Positions 1 to 8,818 of a DNA stretch of 64,000 nucleotides are shown piece by piece (positions within the stretch are counted from its first letter, which is position 1; the number at the start of each line of letters is the position of its first letter). The notes below the pieces were generated by a model. It was not told the DNA's origin. It searched no databases and worked only from the letters and a program-made list of their open reading frames with translations. Made by a program: the position numbers and the translations under genes. The DNA lies in contig CAKUYQ010000003.1 in the NCBI GenBank assembly GCA_934717185.1, positions 62,001 to 126,000 of the forward strand, given 5' to 3'. The DNA is from an uncultured Bacteroidales bacterium. GTDB lineage: Bacteria > Bacteroidota > Bacteroidia > Bacteroidales > UBA932.

Positions 1-150
1 AAAAAGAATGAACAACGGGTCCTTTTTCTTTACAAAATCAAAAAATGGAGAAGTTATCTTAATGACAACCTCTCCATCTGTGTGATAAGACTTTGCAACA
101 CGCGCCACTACAAAAAGCGAATCAATACTTATGATATCATCCTTTGCCAT
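1..150 (-). CDS. rimM: RimM-like 16S rRNA processing factor, N-terminal part
   Basis: The frame opens with ATG at 150 and stays open to the window edge, giving 50 codons of an N-terminus. It contains a VARVAKSYHTDGEVVIK stretch, the beta-barrel start typical of RimM (the family has a similar HGxxGE segment), and then a PLFI strand. RimM binds ribosomal protein S19 and helps 30S maturation. It starts 16 bp after the rpsP stop, and rpsP-rimM is a common gene order, which supports the call. The 3' end lies outside the window, so the length cannot be checked. Confidence 0.7.
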   Translation of the reverse strand, partial: MAKDDIISIDSLFVVARVAKSYHTDGEVVIKITSPFFDFVKKKDPLFILF

Positions 151-166
151 AGTTGCGCATGTACAT

Positions 167-751
167 TTATGCTTCTGCAGGTGCTTCAGCAGCGGGAGCC
201 TCAGTTGCGGCAGCAGCCTCTTCTGCAGCCTTTGCAGCAGCTTCTGCCTCCTCTCTTGCAGCAGCCTCAGCCGCAGCCTTAGCGGCAGCCTCTTCTGCTT
301 TTCTCTTTGCGATTGCAGCAGCTCTCTCCTCATTAACCTTAGCCTCAGCCTCCAATGCACTCTTCTGTGCATTTACCTTACCCTGTGCCAAAGCAGCTTT
401 CTTATTGTTGATCTTAGCCTCTTTCTCTGCAACCCAAGCAGCAAATTTTGCATCTGCCTGCTCCTGAGTCAAAGCGCCCTTCTTAACACCACCTTTAAGA
501 TGTTTCTTTAGAAGAACACCCTTTGCAGAAAGGATTCTTTTGCAAGTATCAGATGGTTGTGCACCTTTCTCCATCCACTCAATTGCTTTGTCTGAGTTAA
601 TGATGATATTTGCAGGATTAGTATTTGGATCGTATGATCCCAAAAGTTCAATAAAGCGTCCATCACGTGGAGCTCTGCTGTCGGCTACAACTATATGGTA
701 ATAAGCATAGTTCTTCTTACCATGACGAGCCAATCTTATTCTTACAGGCAT
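167..751 (-). CDS. rpsP: 30S ribosomal protein S16 with Ala/Glu-rich C-terminal extension
   Basis: The protein has 194 residues. The first ~80 (MPVRIRLARHGKKNYAYYHIVVADSR, then the FIELLGSYDPN segment) are a canonical S16 domain. The rest is a low-complexity Ala/Glu/Lys tail, probably helical, ending in AEAPAEA. Bacterial S16 is usually 80-90 residues; an acidic-alanine tail is a known feature of Bacteroidales S16, and its role is unclear. The gene leads the rpsP-rimM unit and has a good promoter at 815-846. Start ATG at 751. Confidence 0.97.
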   Translation of the reverse strand: MPVRIRLARHGKKNYAYYHIVVADSRAPRDGRFIELLGSYDPNTNPANIIINSDKAIEWMEKGAQPSDTCKRILSAKGVLLKKHLKGGVKKGALTQEQADAKFAAWVAEKEAKINNKKAALAQGKVNAQKSALEAEAKVNEERAAAIAKRKAEEAAAKAAAEAAAREEAEAAAKAAEEAAAATEAPAAEAPAEA

Positions 752-814
752 AACTGTAGTGAGTTTTAATGATTAATTATTAATAACTTCCTTATCTTCT
801 CGAGAAAAGGTCTG

Positions 815-846
815 CAAAGATACACCTTTTATTCATTAATACAAAA
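815..846 (-). promoter_or_regulatory. Bacteroidota-type promoter of rpsP
   Basis: On the minus strand a TTTTG (-33) is followed after 19 bp by TATCTTTG, an exact match to the TAnnTTTG -7 consensus for the primary sigma factor of Bacteroidota. The predicted transcript would have a leader of about 60 nt before rpsP. This is a motif match only. Confidence 0.7.
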
Positions 847-869
847 ATTATAAATTTCACAAAAGACGG

Positions 870-1340
870 GGCAGAGTCAAAAAGCAAGAGCATAAATATC
901 ATATTCCAAATTTTGCTTATCTTCCACCACCATAAAAATTGGGCTTGGAACAAAATATCCTTGGTCATTTATTATTTTTCCGTCAGAATAGCAGGTGTCA
1001 TTCTTACTAAAATCACAATAATGATCAATATAGTATTCGATACTATTTTATTTAATCCATTTTTTCCTTTTTTATCAATCTCTTCAAGAGCTTTTTGATA
1101 CTCACCCTCTGCTATTCAAGCCATTTTGCTCCATAAATTTTGCAGCTCCATAGTCTGTGAAGCCAATATTTCCCACCGTCTGCACCTCCTTGACGTTGTA
1201 TTTGTAGAGGTTGGTTGTCAATTGTGGGTAGCTGTTGCCTGTGGCTGTCCTCATACCCAAAGGGTAGTAGTCGTTCCTCTCCACCACCTTGGCCGGCAGC
1301 TTGAGCATATTGTAGCTTATTCTTCAAAGTATTTTTCCCA
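870..1340 (-). pseudogene. Collapsed remnant of an Rhs core/toxin/immunity cassette
   Basis: This stretch is a mosaic of short pieces of the intact cassette at 4289-6030, in the same strand and order but with internal deletions. Bases ~1102-1340 read LPAKVVE joined directly to RNDYYPLGMRT (about 140 core residues missing), then FTDYGA joined to AKFMEQNGLN (the core end missing), then a stop. Bases ~1025-1100 match the 3' end of the 1242-residue Rhs gene, and ~870-1020 match two separated parts of the lipoprotein at 4295-4807. The joins fall at short shared motifs (VVE and YGA), as expected for deletions between microhomologies. No functional product is expected. Confidence 0.8.
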
Positions 1341-1844
1341 GAAATCAAAATTAAAATTTATGGGCAGAATTCTAATTTTGTAGAAATCGTATTGAAGCTT
1401 ATATGGAAGACTATTTGGCTTATATTTAGTCCTATATAGGCAACTTATATCAATACTGCTTTCAAAAGATTTTTGATTTTTAATAAAAATTTCAACCCAT
1501 TCTCCATCCAAGGTAAGTTCGAAACATTTAACATCTTTAAATATAGAATCTTCAAAATACTTATCTAAATCTTTACTGTTAAATGTAATATTCTTAGCTT
1601 CAATTGGTTTATAGCGTTTCGTGCTGTGTGGTTTAATCCTAAATACGTGTAATAAGTTTCCTTTATGAAACCAAGCTACTTTATAATTATGGAAAGCTAT
1701 GGAATACACAAAAACGGTATCAACTTGATTATAAGACCTTTTTATTATTCTGTCAGTCCTTCTTTGCAAGCATGCTTGCGGATTACAACTACACAGTAAA
1801 ACAGACAGAAATAGCATTATAGTTATAATAATTCTTGTTTTCAT
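1317..1844 (-). CDS. Small lipoprotein, possible immunity protein of the Rhs locus
   Basis: Starting at the internal ATG at 1844, the protein has 175 residues and a clear lipoprotein signal (MKTRIIITIMLFLSVLLCSC), then a soluble domain rich in Lys, Tyr and Phe that I do not recognise. An upstream ATG at 1871 would put nine residues ahead of the signal peptide, so I prefer 1844. It lies between the orphan Rhs cassette genes and the collapsed cassette. In polymorphic toxin loci such small lipoproteins are often immunity proteins; that role is inferred from position only. The last codons abut the collapsed Rhs remnant. Confidence 0.6.
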   Translation of the reverse strand: MKTRIIITIMLFLSVLLCSCNPQACLQRRTDRIIKRSYNQVDTVFVYSIAFHNYKVAWFHKGNLLHVFRIKPHSTKRYKPIEAKNITFNSKDLDKYFEDSIFKDVKCFELTLDGEWVEIFIKNQKSFESSIDISCLYRTKYKPNSLPYKLQYDFYKIRILPINFNFDFWEKYFEE

Positions 1845-2032
1845 TCTTGTAGTATTTGTTAGTATTCGCACTGCTCGACATATGTTAGCAATACTTTTAT
1901 CATTGTAATATTTCTTCCCGACAAAAAGACCATTAGATTATTCTCTTTGGAATCATGTGTTATTTCAAGCGTGTCATATAACACGGCACGCTTGAAATAA
2001 CACACATAGTATTACTCTAAAGATGTATGATT

Positions 2033-2452
2033 CTAAAACAATGAAATACTAATTGTATCAACGTTTATAGAATCTTTTCCGGCTTCTTTCTCTGCAGTCA
2101 TACCAACTTTTAAATATTGCAACTCAGGACTAGAAACCTCTACCTCCAAATACTCATAATTAACACCTTTTTTAAATGAAAACTTAGGCTTATACTCTTT
2201 GGGAATAAAATAGAATGATTTTATAAACTTCTCTAACTTGATTAACACACTATTGTTTTTTACAGAATCTACAATTCCACTTATTCCGCAGTTTGTCATC
2301 AGATCTCTCATTACAGCATACTCTTTCTCCTTTCCAATATTTAAATAGTATCGATTATAATACTCATATTCTCTAATTCCATAATCAATTAATTGAACTA
2401 CAAAATACAGAGCAAGTAAAGCTTTTAAAATTGCATATATTGCTTTCTTCAT
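2033..2452 (-). CDS. Small membrane-anchored protein of the Rhs locus
   Basis: The protein has 139 residues from ATG 2452, with one N-terminal membrane segment (about residues 5-25, AIYAILKALLALYFVV) and then a soluble domain with alternating charged and hydrophobic residues. I do not recognise the family. It follows the lipoprotein gene at 2465 by about 12 bp and is probably cotranscribed with it. A second immunity or accessory gene for the Rhs tip encoded at 2832-4298 is possible but not shown. Confidence 0.6.
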   Translation of the reverse strand: MKKAIYAILKALLALYFVVQLIDYGIREYEYYNRYYLNIGKEKEYAVMRDLMTNCGISGIVDSVKNNSVLIKLEKFIKSFYFIPKEYKPKFSFKKGVNYEYLEVEVSSPELQYLKVGMTAEKEAGKDSINVDTISISLF

Positions 2453-2464
2453 AATGATAGGCAC

Positions 2465-2842
2465 TTATTCTAATTTCAATTTGTTTGGAACACCATATTC
2501 TTTTCTTGCTGCCTCATATTCCTGCTTGTCTAATGGCCCCAACCCAAAATAATTCTTTGTGGATATAATCCAATAAAAGGTATCTACTCCATCTTTATAC
2601 AGGTAATTCATATTATTTAAAATTTCTTGAGGAAGTTTTGGCTTTTGTTTAGCTATAATAAAATCTCTGTTATAATCAAACTCTATAATAGTGGCTGGAA
2701 TTTCTGGATATTGTGCCCCATTCAATATAACTTTAGTATCCCCTCCTTCATCCACATAAAAATAACCATAGTATAAATTTTCGGAATAATCACAACTGTC
2801 CAAAAATATAAGTAGTATTAATAGTACGTGTTTAAAATTCAT
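2465..2842 (-). CDS. Lipoprotein, candidate immunity protein for the orphan Rhs tip
   Basis: From ATG 2842 the protein has 125 residues with a lipoprotein signal (MNFKHVLLILLIFLDSC), then DYSENLYYGYFYVDEGG and FIIAKQKP. It resembles DUF3997-like small periplasmic lipoproteins, judged only from the IIAKQKP stretch. Its start overlaps the 3' end of the Rhs open frame at 2832-4298 by about 11 bp, the coupling expected for a toxin-immunity pair. A frame start at 2902 would precede the signal peptide by 20 residues and is less likely. Confidence 0.6.
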   Translation of the reverse strand: MNFKHVLLILLIFLDSCDYSENLYYGYFYVDEGGDTKVILNGAQYPEIPATIIEFDYNRDFIIAKQKPKLPQEILNNMNYLYKDGVDTFYWIISTKNYFGLGPLDKQEYEAARKEYGVPNKLKLE

Positions 2843-4298
2843 CATACCTGTGAGATAATTGCGGACATGAATTACACCTTGTCTGTAATTTTTTACTTCC
2901 ATATATATTTATTTCATATTTAACACCGTTGCCTGCCAATATTCCACCAATGATTGTGGCAAAATTCCTTGGCCAATTAAAAGGATTCCAAAAAGAGTGC
3001 ATATCAAAGTCATACCAATCAGCATAGGCTCTAACATAATCATTTGGGTACTGTTTTATTGTTATTTTTCCATATACCAGTCCATCATTTGTTGATGCAC
3101 TACGAAATGACAAATTAACTTTCCATTCTTTTCCAATAGCCTTATCACCTTTTGAATACACACCCGACATATCAATCTTTTCAAATGAGACGAACAACGG
3201 CTGCCCGTTTCCTTCTCTGTACCATTTATTAGCCTCATTCAAAGTTAGATAACCATCGTAGTCAGGCCTATTAGGTAAATTGCCATAATGTTCCAAGAAT
3301 TTATTCTTTGCATCTTCAGATACAAAACTGTTATAACCTTTATGCTTGGACATGGATTCTTCTAATGACATTCCTTGTTTGAAATCTGATCTATCCATTA
3401 TAATCGCATCTCCTTGTAATCCCAAATCATTTGTGCCCAAGAAATTGCCATAAGTATCATATACAGGATTATCTTTTCTTCCGGTAAGATCAATCCTATT
3501 TATAGGATTATTTTGGTTGAAAGAAAATGGAGATGACCATACAGTCTCTTCTGCCAGCGGATCCGGAACAAACCATCTGCCGGTGAAGTCGTCGTACATC
3601 CTTGCGCCGTAATCTGTGAAGCCAATGCCTCCCACCGTCTGCACCTCCTTTCCGTTGTATTTGTAGAGGTTGGTTGTCAGCTGCGGGTAACTGTTGCCTG
3701 TGGCTGTTCTCATACCCAAAGGGTAGTAGTCGTTCCTCTCAACCACACTGCCGCTGCCGTCCGTTATCACCCTCACACTGCCCAAGTGATCCGTGCCGTA
3801 GTAATATGCCAAACAACTGTTATTGGCAGCGCCTATTATCCTTCCTCCGCCAAAACCTGTACTTGCCAATGAGCAGCTTTCTCCGCTCTTTGATAGTACC
3901 AATGTCCCAAGATAGAGATAACCGTTACTGCCTGTAGCATCTACAACCCTCTGCTTGATACCGTCCGCACTGTAGAGATACTCCGCCTTTATCGCACCGT
4001 CTGCTGCCGTTGCACCCGTCTTCTCCACCACCTTGGCCGGCAGATTGAGAATGTTGTAGCTTATACCCAATCCTCTTCTGCTGTCATAGAGCATGTTGCC
4101 ACCTGCATCATAGCTGTATGAAGCATTCAGCTCAGCTCCTTGGCTGCTACCTGTGAGGGCTGTGAGCCTGTTGCCTGTGTAGTCGTAGAGCAGATTATCC
4201 TCTGCCGTACCCGCACTACTGCCAAACCTCTGCAAGGTAACAATATTTCCGTTAAGATCATAATCTATCCCTCTCTCGCACCAGCTGGGCAGAGTCAA
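2832..4298 (-). CDS. Orphan Rhs core plus alternative C-terminal tip
   Basis: An open frame of 488 codons. The first ~250 (WCERGIDYDLNGNIVTL through GRWFVPDPL) are nearly the same as residues ~760-1010 of the full-length Rhs protein, including YYGTDHLGSVRV and MYDDFTGRW. The last ~237 residues are unrelated to the other tip and end near the WNPFNWPRNFATIIGG and YEINIYG motifs seen in Bacteroidota Rhs tips. The frame has no signal peptide, no N-terminal Rhs repeats and no ATG near its 5' end: it can begin only at a TTG overlapping the TGA of the lipoprotein at 4295. It therefore looks like a silent cassette that could replace the expressed tip by recombination in the shared core. Toxic activity of the tip is inferred. 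Confidence 0.75.
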   Translation of the reverse strand: MTLPSWCERGIDYDLNGNIVTLQRFGSSAGTAEDNLLYDYTGNRLTALTGSSQGAELNASYSYDAGGNMLYDSRRGLGISYNILNLPAKVVEKTGATAADGAIKAEYLYSADGIKQRVVDATGSNGYLYLGTLVLSKSGESCSLASTGFGGGRIIGAANNSCLAYYYGTDHLGSVRVITDGSGSVVERNDYYPLGMRTATGNSYPQLTTNLYKYNGKEVQTVGGIGFTDYGARMYDDFTGRWFVPDPLAEETVWSSPFSFNQNNPINRIDLTGRKDNPVYDTYGNFLGTNDLGLQGDAIIMDRSDFKQGMSLEESMSKHKGYNSFVSEDAKNKFLEHYGNLPNRPDYDGYLTLNEANKWYREGNGQPLFVSFEKIDMSGVYSKGDKAIGKEWKVNLSFRSASTNDGLVYGKITIKQYPNDYVRAYADWYDFDMHSFWNPFNWPRNFATIIGGILAGNGVKYEINIYGSKKLQTRCNSCPQLSHRYDEF

Positions 4299-4807
4299 AA
4301 AGCAAGTGCATAAATATCATATTCCAAATTTTGCCTATCTTTCACTACCATAAAAATTGGATTTGGGGCAAAATATCCTTGGTCATCCATTACTTTTCCA
4401 TCAAAATAGCCATCCCCTTTAACAAGTATAAAGCTTTCCATATTAATATGTACTTTTCTAGTTGAAGAATAGTAGAGCCTATTATAGACTATTTTTCCGT
4501 TTTTTATAAGTAGTATTCTATAATCATCAGAACATACAAAAGAACCTTTATCTGAATTTTTGTAATCACCATACTCTTCTACCCCGGTTATATTCCTTAC
4601 CCCTTGGGTTGTGGTACTCCAGTAGAATATATACATAGAGTCATAATCCACGTTAAAGACTTTTCTCATATCAATATAGCAGGTATCATTCTTACTAAAA
4701 TCACAACAATGATCAATATAGTATCCGATACTATTATCTGCAATGTGACAACCTGTTATAAACAGAATTATTGTACAGCTAACAAGTATATAAGCGAAGA
4801 CTTTCAT
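4295..4807 (-). CDS. Lipoprotein overlapping the Rhs toxin, candidate immunity protein
   Basis: The protein has 170 residues with a lipoprotein signal (MKVFAYILVSCTIILFITGC). The mature part contains two CC/CY cysteines near residues 34-43 and many Asp/Tyr residues. I do not recognise the fold. ATG overlaps the TGA of the 1242-residue Rhs gene in an ATGA arrangement, so translation is probably coupled, as for effector-immunity pairs. Pieces of this gene recur in the collapsed cassette at 870-1020, which shows that the toxin 3' end and this gene were duplicated together. Confidence 0.7.
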   Translation of the reverse strand: MKVFAYILVSCTIILFITGCHIADNSIGYYIDHCCDFSKNDTCYIDMRKVFNVDYDSMYIFYWSTTTQGVRNITGVEEYGDYKNSDKGSFVCSDDYRILLIKNGKIVYNRLYYSSTRKVHINMESFILVKGDGYFDGKVMDDQGYFAPNPIFMVVKDRQNLEYDIYALAF

Positions 4808-7800
4808 AAGGCACTACTAACTATTTTATTTAATCCATTTTCTCCTTTCTTATCAATCTCTTCAAGAGCTTTTTGATACTCACTTTCTGTAATTTTAGTC
4901 TTTATAATGATTATATTACCATTTGTTTTTGAGGCTGTCCACAATCCATTTTTATAAAACTCTTCAACAGCTTTCCTTGCAAGATCTTTATTATTCGCCT
5001 TAGGATTTTGTTTTCCGATTTTTCTACCAATAATATTGTTAAGTAAGTCTATAGTTTGATCTGCTTCTGTAAGATTCTTGAAACGTCTGACATTTAAATC
5101 AACGTGTGGATTATCTTCGTGGACATCGGCAATTCTTATTGCATGTCTTTCTCCAAGATCTCGAGTTATGATGCTCTGCCATATAACATGGCGTAAAGCA
5201 TTACCTTCATCACCCTCTTTCCCAAAACTTAATTTTGCATTATTTGCAATATTAACAGCAAAGTTTGATGCTACTGTTGAAATATTTCCCCACTTGCTGC
5301 CATCCATAGCCCATCCTACTCTTAATGCATTAATAGGATGTTGCATGGCATAACCTATTTCACGAGATGTATTATTTAATCCATTTCGCTCCATAAACTT
5401 TGCAGCGCCATAGTATGCCACTATAAAAGGTATTATTGGGAATCTACCATCAGTATCAACATACATTATCGGATTTCCACCGCAGTACATATAAGGAGAC
5501 ATTGAGGCGTATTTTTCTACCAACGGATCCGGAACAAACCACCGTCCGGTGAAGTCATCGTACATCCTTGCGCCGTAGTCTGTGAAGCCAAGACCTCCAA
5601 TCGTCTGCACCTCCTTGCCGTTATATTTGTAGAGGTTGGTCGTCAGTTGCGGATAGCTGTTGCCTGTGGCTGTCCTCATACCAAGAGGGTAGTAGTCGTT
5701 CCTCTCCACCACACTGCCGCTGCCGTCCGTTATTACCCTCACACTGCCCAAGTGATCCGTACCGTAGTAATATGCCAAACAACTGTTATTGGCAGCGCCT
5801 ATTATCCTTCCTCCGCCAAAACCTGTGCTTGAGAGCGTATAGCTCTCTCCGCTCTTTGAGAGTACCAACGTTCCAAGATAGAGATAACCGTTACTGCCTG
5901 CCCCGTCTACAACCCTTTGTTTAATTCCATCTGCACTGTAGAGATACTCCGCCTTTACTGCCCCGTCTGCCGCTGTTGCACCTGTCTTCTCCACCACCTT
6001 GGCCGGCAGATTGAGCATGTTGTAGCTTATTCCCAATCCTCTTCTGCCGTCATAGAGCATGTTGCCACCGGCGTCATAGCTGTATGAAGCATTAAGTGCA
6101 GCTCCTTGGCTACTGCCTGTAAGGGTTGTGAGCCTGTTGCCTGTGTAGCCGTAACTCAGATCATCCTCTACCGTACCCGCACTACTGCCAAACCTCTGCA
6201 AGGTAACAATATTTCCGTTAAGATCATAATCTATCCCTCTCTCGCACCAACTGTTTGTAGCACTTGTACCGCTTCCGGCATATCTGCTACTTGTTGTAAG
6301 CCTTCCCAATCCGTCATAACCGTACCTGTATGTGCTTGCAGCGTTTGTCCCATGCTGCATTCTCCATTCGGAGATATTGCCGTTATACAGTCCGCTCCCT
6401 TTCTCCGCATCATAGTATCTCAACCTTTGGCTGTACAGCGTCTCGCTTCCCTTCATAGTCTGTGATACCGTACCCCATCCCTGAATGTTGTACTGCAGGT
6501 TGTCCATCACCCCGTTGCCGTAGCTCTTTCCCGTAAGATTGCCAAGAGCATCGTAGCTGTAGTTTACCGTTGCCTTCTCCACTCCGTTTACAGATACCCT
6601 CTCGCTGAGCATCCTTCCCCTTTGGTCATAACTGTATACCGTTCCTTTTGTTATTGTAAGACTGCCTGCAGAGTGGTTCTCGTTAACGGCAAGGATGTTT
6701 CCCCTGAAGTCATACTTTGTGCTTGTCCTGCTTATGCCGCCTGTGGAGTTTTTCTCCACCACCTGCATCACCCTTCCCCTCCTGTCATAATGGAAAGCCC
6801 TCTCTATGTAGCTTGTGTTGCCGGTATTGCCGTTTTCGCTTCCGTCAAGCAGGGCAATCTTCTCATAGAGCTTGTAACCTATAATCTTTACATTATCAAG
6901 GTCTGCACTCTCAGTTACACCGCTCACCGGAGAGAAGGCAAGATAGGACGGAACGGTAAATGATGAGGTCTGAGTGGAAGATACCGTGCGATATACCCCG
7001 CCGCCGAACCTTGTCTGAGAGAGCTTGCATATAAGGGTAAAGTTCCCTATGTCAGACGGAGGCGTATCGGGCGTTCCTCCTCCGAGCTGAGGATAGGTGT
7101 TGTCGGGAGAAATATTGTCATACTTCGTTTGTGCAAAAGTTCTTGTTACCGATGCCGTACCCTGTACAAGATTGCACTCTATCTCCCGCCCTATGTTGTC
7201 ATAGACATGATAGATCCATCTGTTCTTCTCCTTAAGATTGGCATCCCTTTCAAGAACAAGTCTTCCACCCTTGTCATAGACATACTCGCTTGTACCTGCC
7301 CCGGGAATGCTCTTCTCTGTCACATTGCCTCTGTAGTCATGGCTGTAGACATAGCAGTAATTGACGGCATTTGTACTTGTCTTGCTCCAATTGGAAGATG
7401 AAGAGAGCAGGGCACTTCCGGCAGGAGTAATCACCCAAGAGAGAAATCCTCTGTCATCATAGGCATAATAGGTCTTGCTGTCCGCCCCTCTCTTCTCCAT
7501 TATCAATCTTCCCGCAACATCCTTATAAGTTGTAAATGTGTTCCCATCCTCGTCTGTCGCCACATCCTTGAAGAGTGTTCCGGCATCGTAATAAGGATAT
7601 GAGCTGTCTGTGTGGAGTGCTCCCGTAGCAAGATTCACCCTAAGATTAAATACCTCGTTTGCACCGTTAGTCTCATAGCTGTAGGAGACATTCTTATTTG
7701 CGTATGCACTTCCCGGCTTGTGCTCCTGCGACACTCTGTTCAGCTCGGATGGCTCATATACCCTTCTTGTCTTGGCATGGCTGCTCTCGCTTGTGCCATA

Positions 7801-8532
7801 GAGAGTGCCGTAGAATGAGCTTTGCCCCTGCAGAGGCGCACTCTCCTCCTTTATGGTATTGATAGTAGCCGAGGCATACGGCAGGAAGAGAACGGAGTCG
7901 CTTCTTCTCATCCTGTCGTAGACTATAGGGGTAACGATGTTCCTGTTCCCGGTAGGGGATGCCCCTACGTTCACTATCTGTGAGGGGTATCCCAGGCCGT
8001 CATAGAAGGTAATGTCCGTTACATAGTTGTTGCCTGTCTCATCTGTGTAGTGGCGCACCATCTTCCAATTGCCGGGGATGTTGAACTTCTCGTCCGGCTC
8101 CGGTTCGGGTTCAGGTTCAGGCTCGGGAGTGTCACCTGCCTGCACAACAGTTATGACCTTGCTGTCACTGCTGACGCTCGTTATGAGGAGGACACGTTTT
8201 ATCCCTGTGTTTGGTTTGATGTCCAAGTATATTGTACCAAAGTCATCCGATACACCGCTTATCTCCACCACATCCTCTCCGTAATGGTCAAAGAGGAATG
8301 CGTTGCTCTCCTCAATGTAGTCCGCCACCTTGTCTGCACTCATTGCAGAGTTGAACTCCACTGGAACATATACAGAGTTGGCAGCACTGCTGAAATTGTA
8401 GCTTCTTGCCATTGTAACGGTAACACACGGGATGTTCACCCTTATGGTATCGGCAGCAATGGAAAGAAGTGGCATAAGGAGCATGAGCATAAGGAGTATT
8501 ATGCTGTGCAACGATTTAAAGACTGTTTTCAT
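4804..8532 (-). CDS. Rhs/YD-repeat polymorphic toxin with DUF6443 and C-terminal tip
   Basis: From ATG 8532 the protein has 1242 residues: a signal peptide (to about 27, MKTVFKSLHSIILLMLMLLMPLLSIAADT), a possible BACON-like beta domain (~30-140), a PEPEPE linker (~143-153), a DUF6443-like YDGLGYPSQ region (~160-210), many YD/Rhs repeats, and the Rhs-associated core ending near residue 1028. The C-terminal ~214 residues are a separate tip carrying GNALRHVIWQ and an ADVHED motif. They resemble DUF6973 (RH..W plus AHE-type motif), which fits a metal-dependent hydrolase or nuclease; this is inferred from motifs. The protein is probably surface exposed or secreted. ATG at 8556 or 8670 is possible, but 8532 gives the best signal peptide. 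A lipoprotein overlaps its stop. Confidence 0.85.
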   Translation of the reverse strand: MKTVFKSLHSIILLMLMLLMPLLSIAADTIRVNIPCVTVTMARSYNFSSAANSVYVPVEFNSAMSADKVADYIEESNAFLFDHYGEDVVEISGVSDDFGTIYLDIKPNTGIKRVLLITSVSSDSKVITVVQAGDTPEPEPEPEPEPDEKFNIPGNWKMVRHYTDETGNNYVTDITFYDGLGYPSQIVNVGASPTGNRNIVTPIVYDRMRRSDSVLFLPYASATINTIKEESAPLQGQSSFYGTLYGTSESSHAKTRRVYEPSELNRVSQEHKPGSAYANKNVSYSYETNGANEVFNLRVNLATGALHTDSSYPYYDAGTLFKDVATDEDGNTFTTYKDVAGRLIMEKRGADSKTYYAYDDRGFLSWVITPAGSALLSSSSNWSKTSTNAVNYCYVYSHDYRGNVTEKSIPGAGTSEYVYDKGGRLVLERDANLKEKNRWIYHVYDNIGREIECNLVQGTASVTRTFAQTKYDNISPDNTYPQLGGGTPDTPPSDIGNFTLICKLSQTRFGGGVYRTVSSTQTSSFTVPSYLAFSPVSGVTESADLDNVKIIGYKLYEKIALLDGSENGNTGNTSYIERAFHYDRRGRVMQVVEKNSTGGISRTSTKYDFRGNILAVNENHSAGSLTITKGTVYSYDQRGRMLSERVSVNGVEKATVNYSYDALGNLTGKSYGNGVMDNLQYNIQGWGTVSQTMKGSETLYSQRLRYYDAEKGSGLYNGNISEWRMQHGTNAASTYRYGYDGLGRLTTSSRYAGSGTSATNSWCERGIDYDLNGNIVTLQRFGSSAGTVEDDLSYGYTGNRLTTLTGSSQGAALNASYSYDAGGNMLYDGRRGLGISYNMLNLPAKVVEKTGATAADGAVKAEYLYSADGIKQRVVDGAGSNGYLYLGTLVLSKSGESYTLSSTGFGGGRIIGAANNSCLAYYYGTDHLGSVRVITDGSGSVVERNDYYPLGMRTATGNSYPQLTTNLYKYNGKEVQTIGGLGFTDYGARMYDDFTGRWFVPDPLVEKYASMSPYMYCGGNPIMYVDTDGRFPIIPFIVAYYGAAKFMERNGLNNTSREIGYAMQHPINALRVGWAMDGSKWGNISTVASNFAVNIANNAKLSFGKEGDEGNALRHVIWQSIITRDLGERHAIRIADVHEDNPHVDLNVRRFKNLTEADQTIDLLNNIIGRKIGKQNPKANNKDLARKAVEEFYKNGLWTASKTNGNIIIIKTKITESEYQKALEEIDKKGENGLNKIVSSAL

Positions 8533-8688
8533 TGCTGCTATGTTTAAGTTTAACATTACGGTTATCCCCCGCTTCGGCTCACAGTACACTCCTTGTACCA
8601 TTTGCAGTCTGCTCTTTGAAACTGTATATCTTATATACCTGTGAAGCAGGGCGCTGAAATGAGTAATCATTTCAAACTCTATCGTTGG

Positions 8689-8720
8689 TAAATGTATGAA
8701 TTATTTATTGATTATGCAAA
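8689..8720 (-). promoter_or_regulatory. Candidate promoter of the Rhs gene
   Basis: The minus strand reads TTTG, 20 bp, then TACATTTA, one base off the TAnnTTTG -7 consensus. It would start transcription about 150 nt before the preferred Rhs start codon. Confidence 0.4.
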
Positions 8721-8766
8721 TTTTGTTCTAAAAATTCTTTAAAAATCTACTTTTATTTACTTTTTC

Positions 8767-8817
8767 TACACTCTATACTCTTCAAAATGGCCAACGCCAA
8801 AGCCAATGCCAAAGCTG
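8767..8817. repeat. Compound microsatellite: CTCTATAC tract plus GCYAAN hexamers
   Basis: A short CTCTATACTC tract is followed by five hexamers of the form GCCAAC, GCCAAA, GCCAAT, ending directly before the radC stop codon. A second hexamer tract in inverted orientation (9531-9554) lies upstream of radC, so the gene is bracketed. It is one member of a dispersed family in this window. Confidence 0.75.
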
Positions 8818-8818
8818 A

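Noticed and set aside
153..467. Plus-strand Ala-rich open frame opposite rpsP
   Set aside because: It is the antisense of the Ala/Glu-rich S16 tail, whose GC-periodic codons keep other frames open. There is no start signal or family match.
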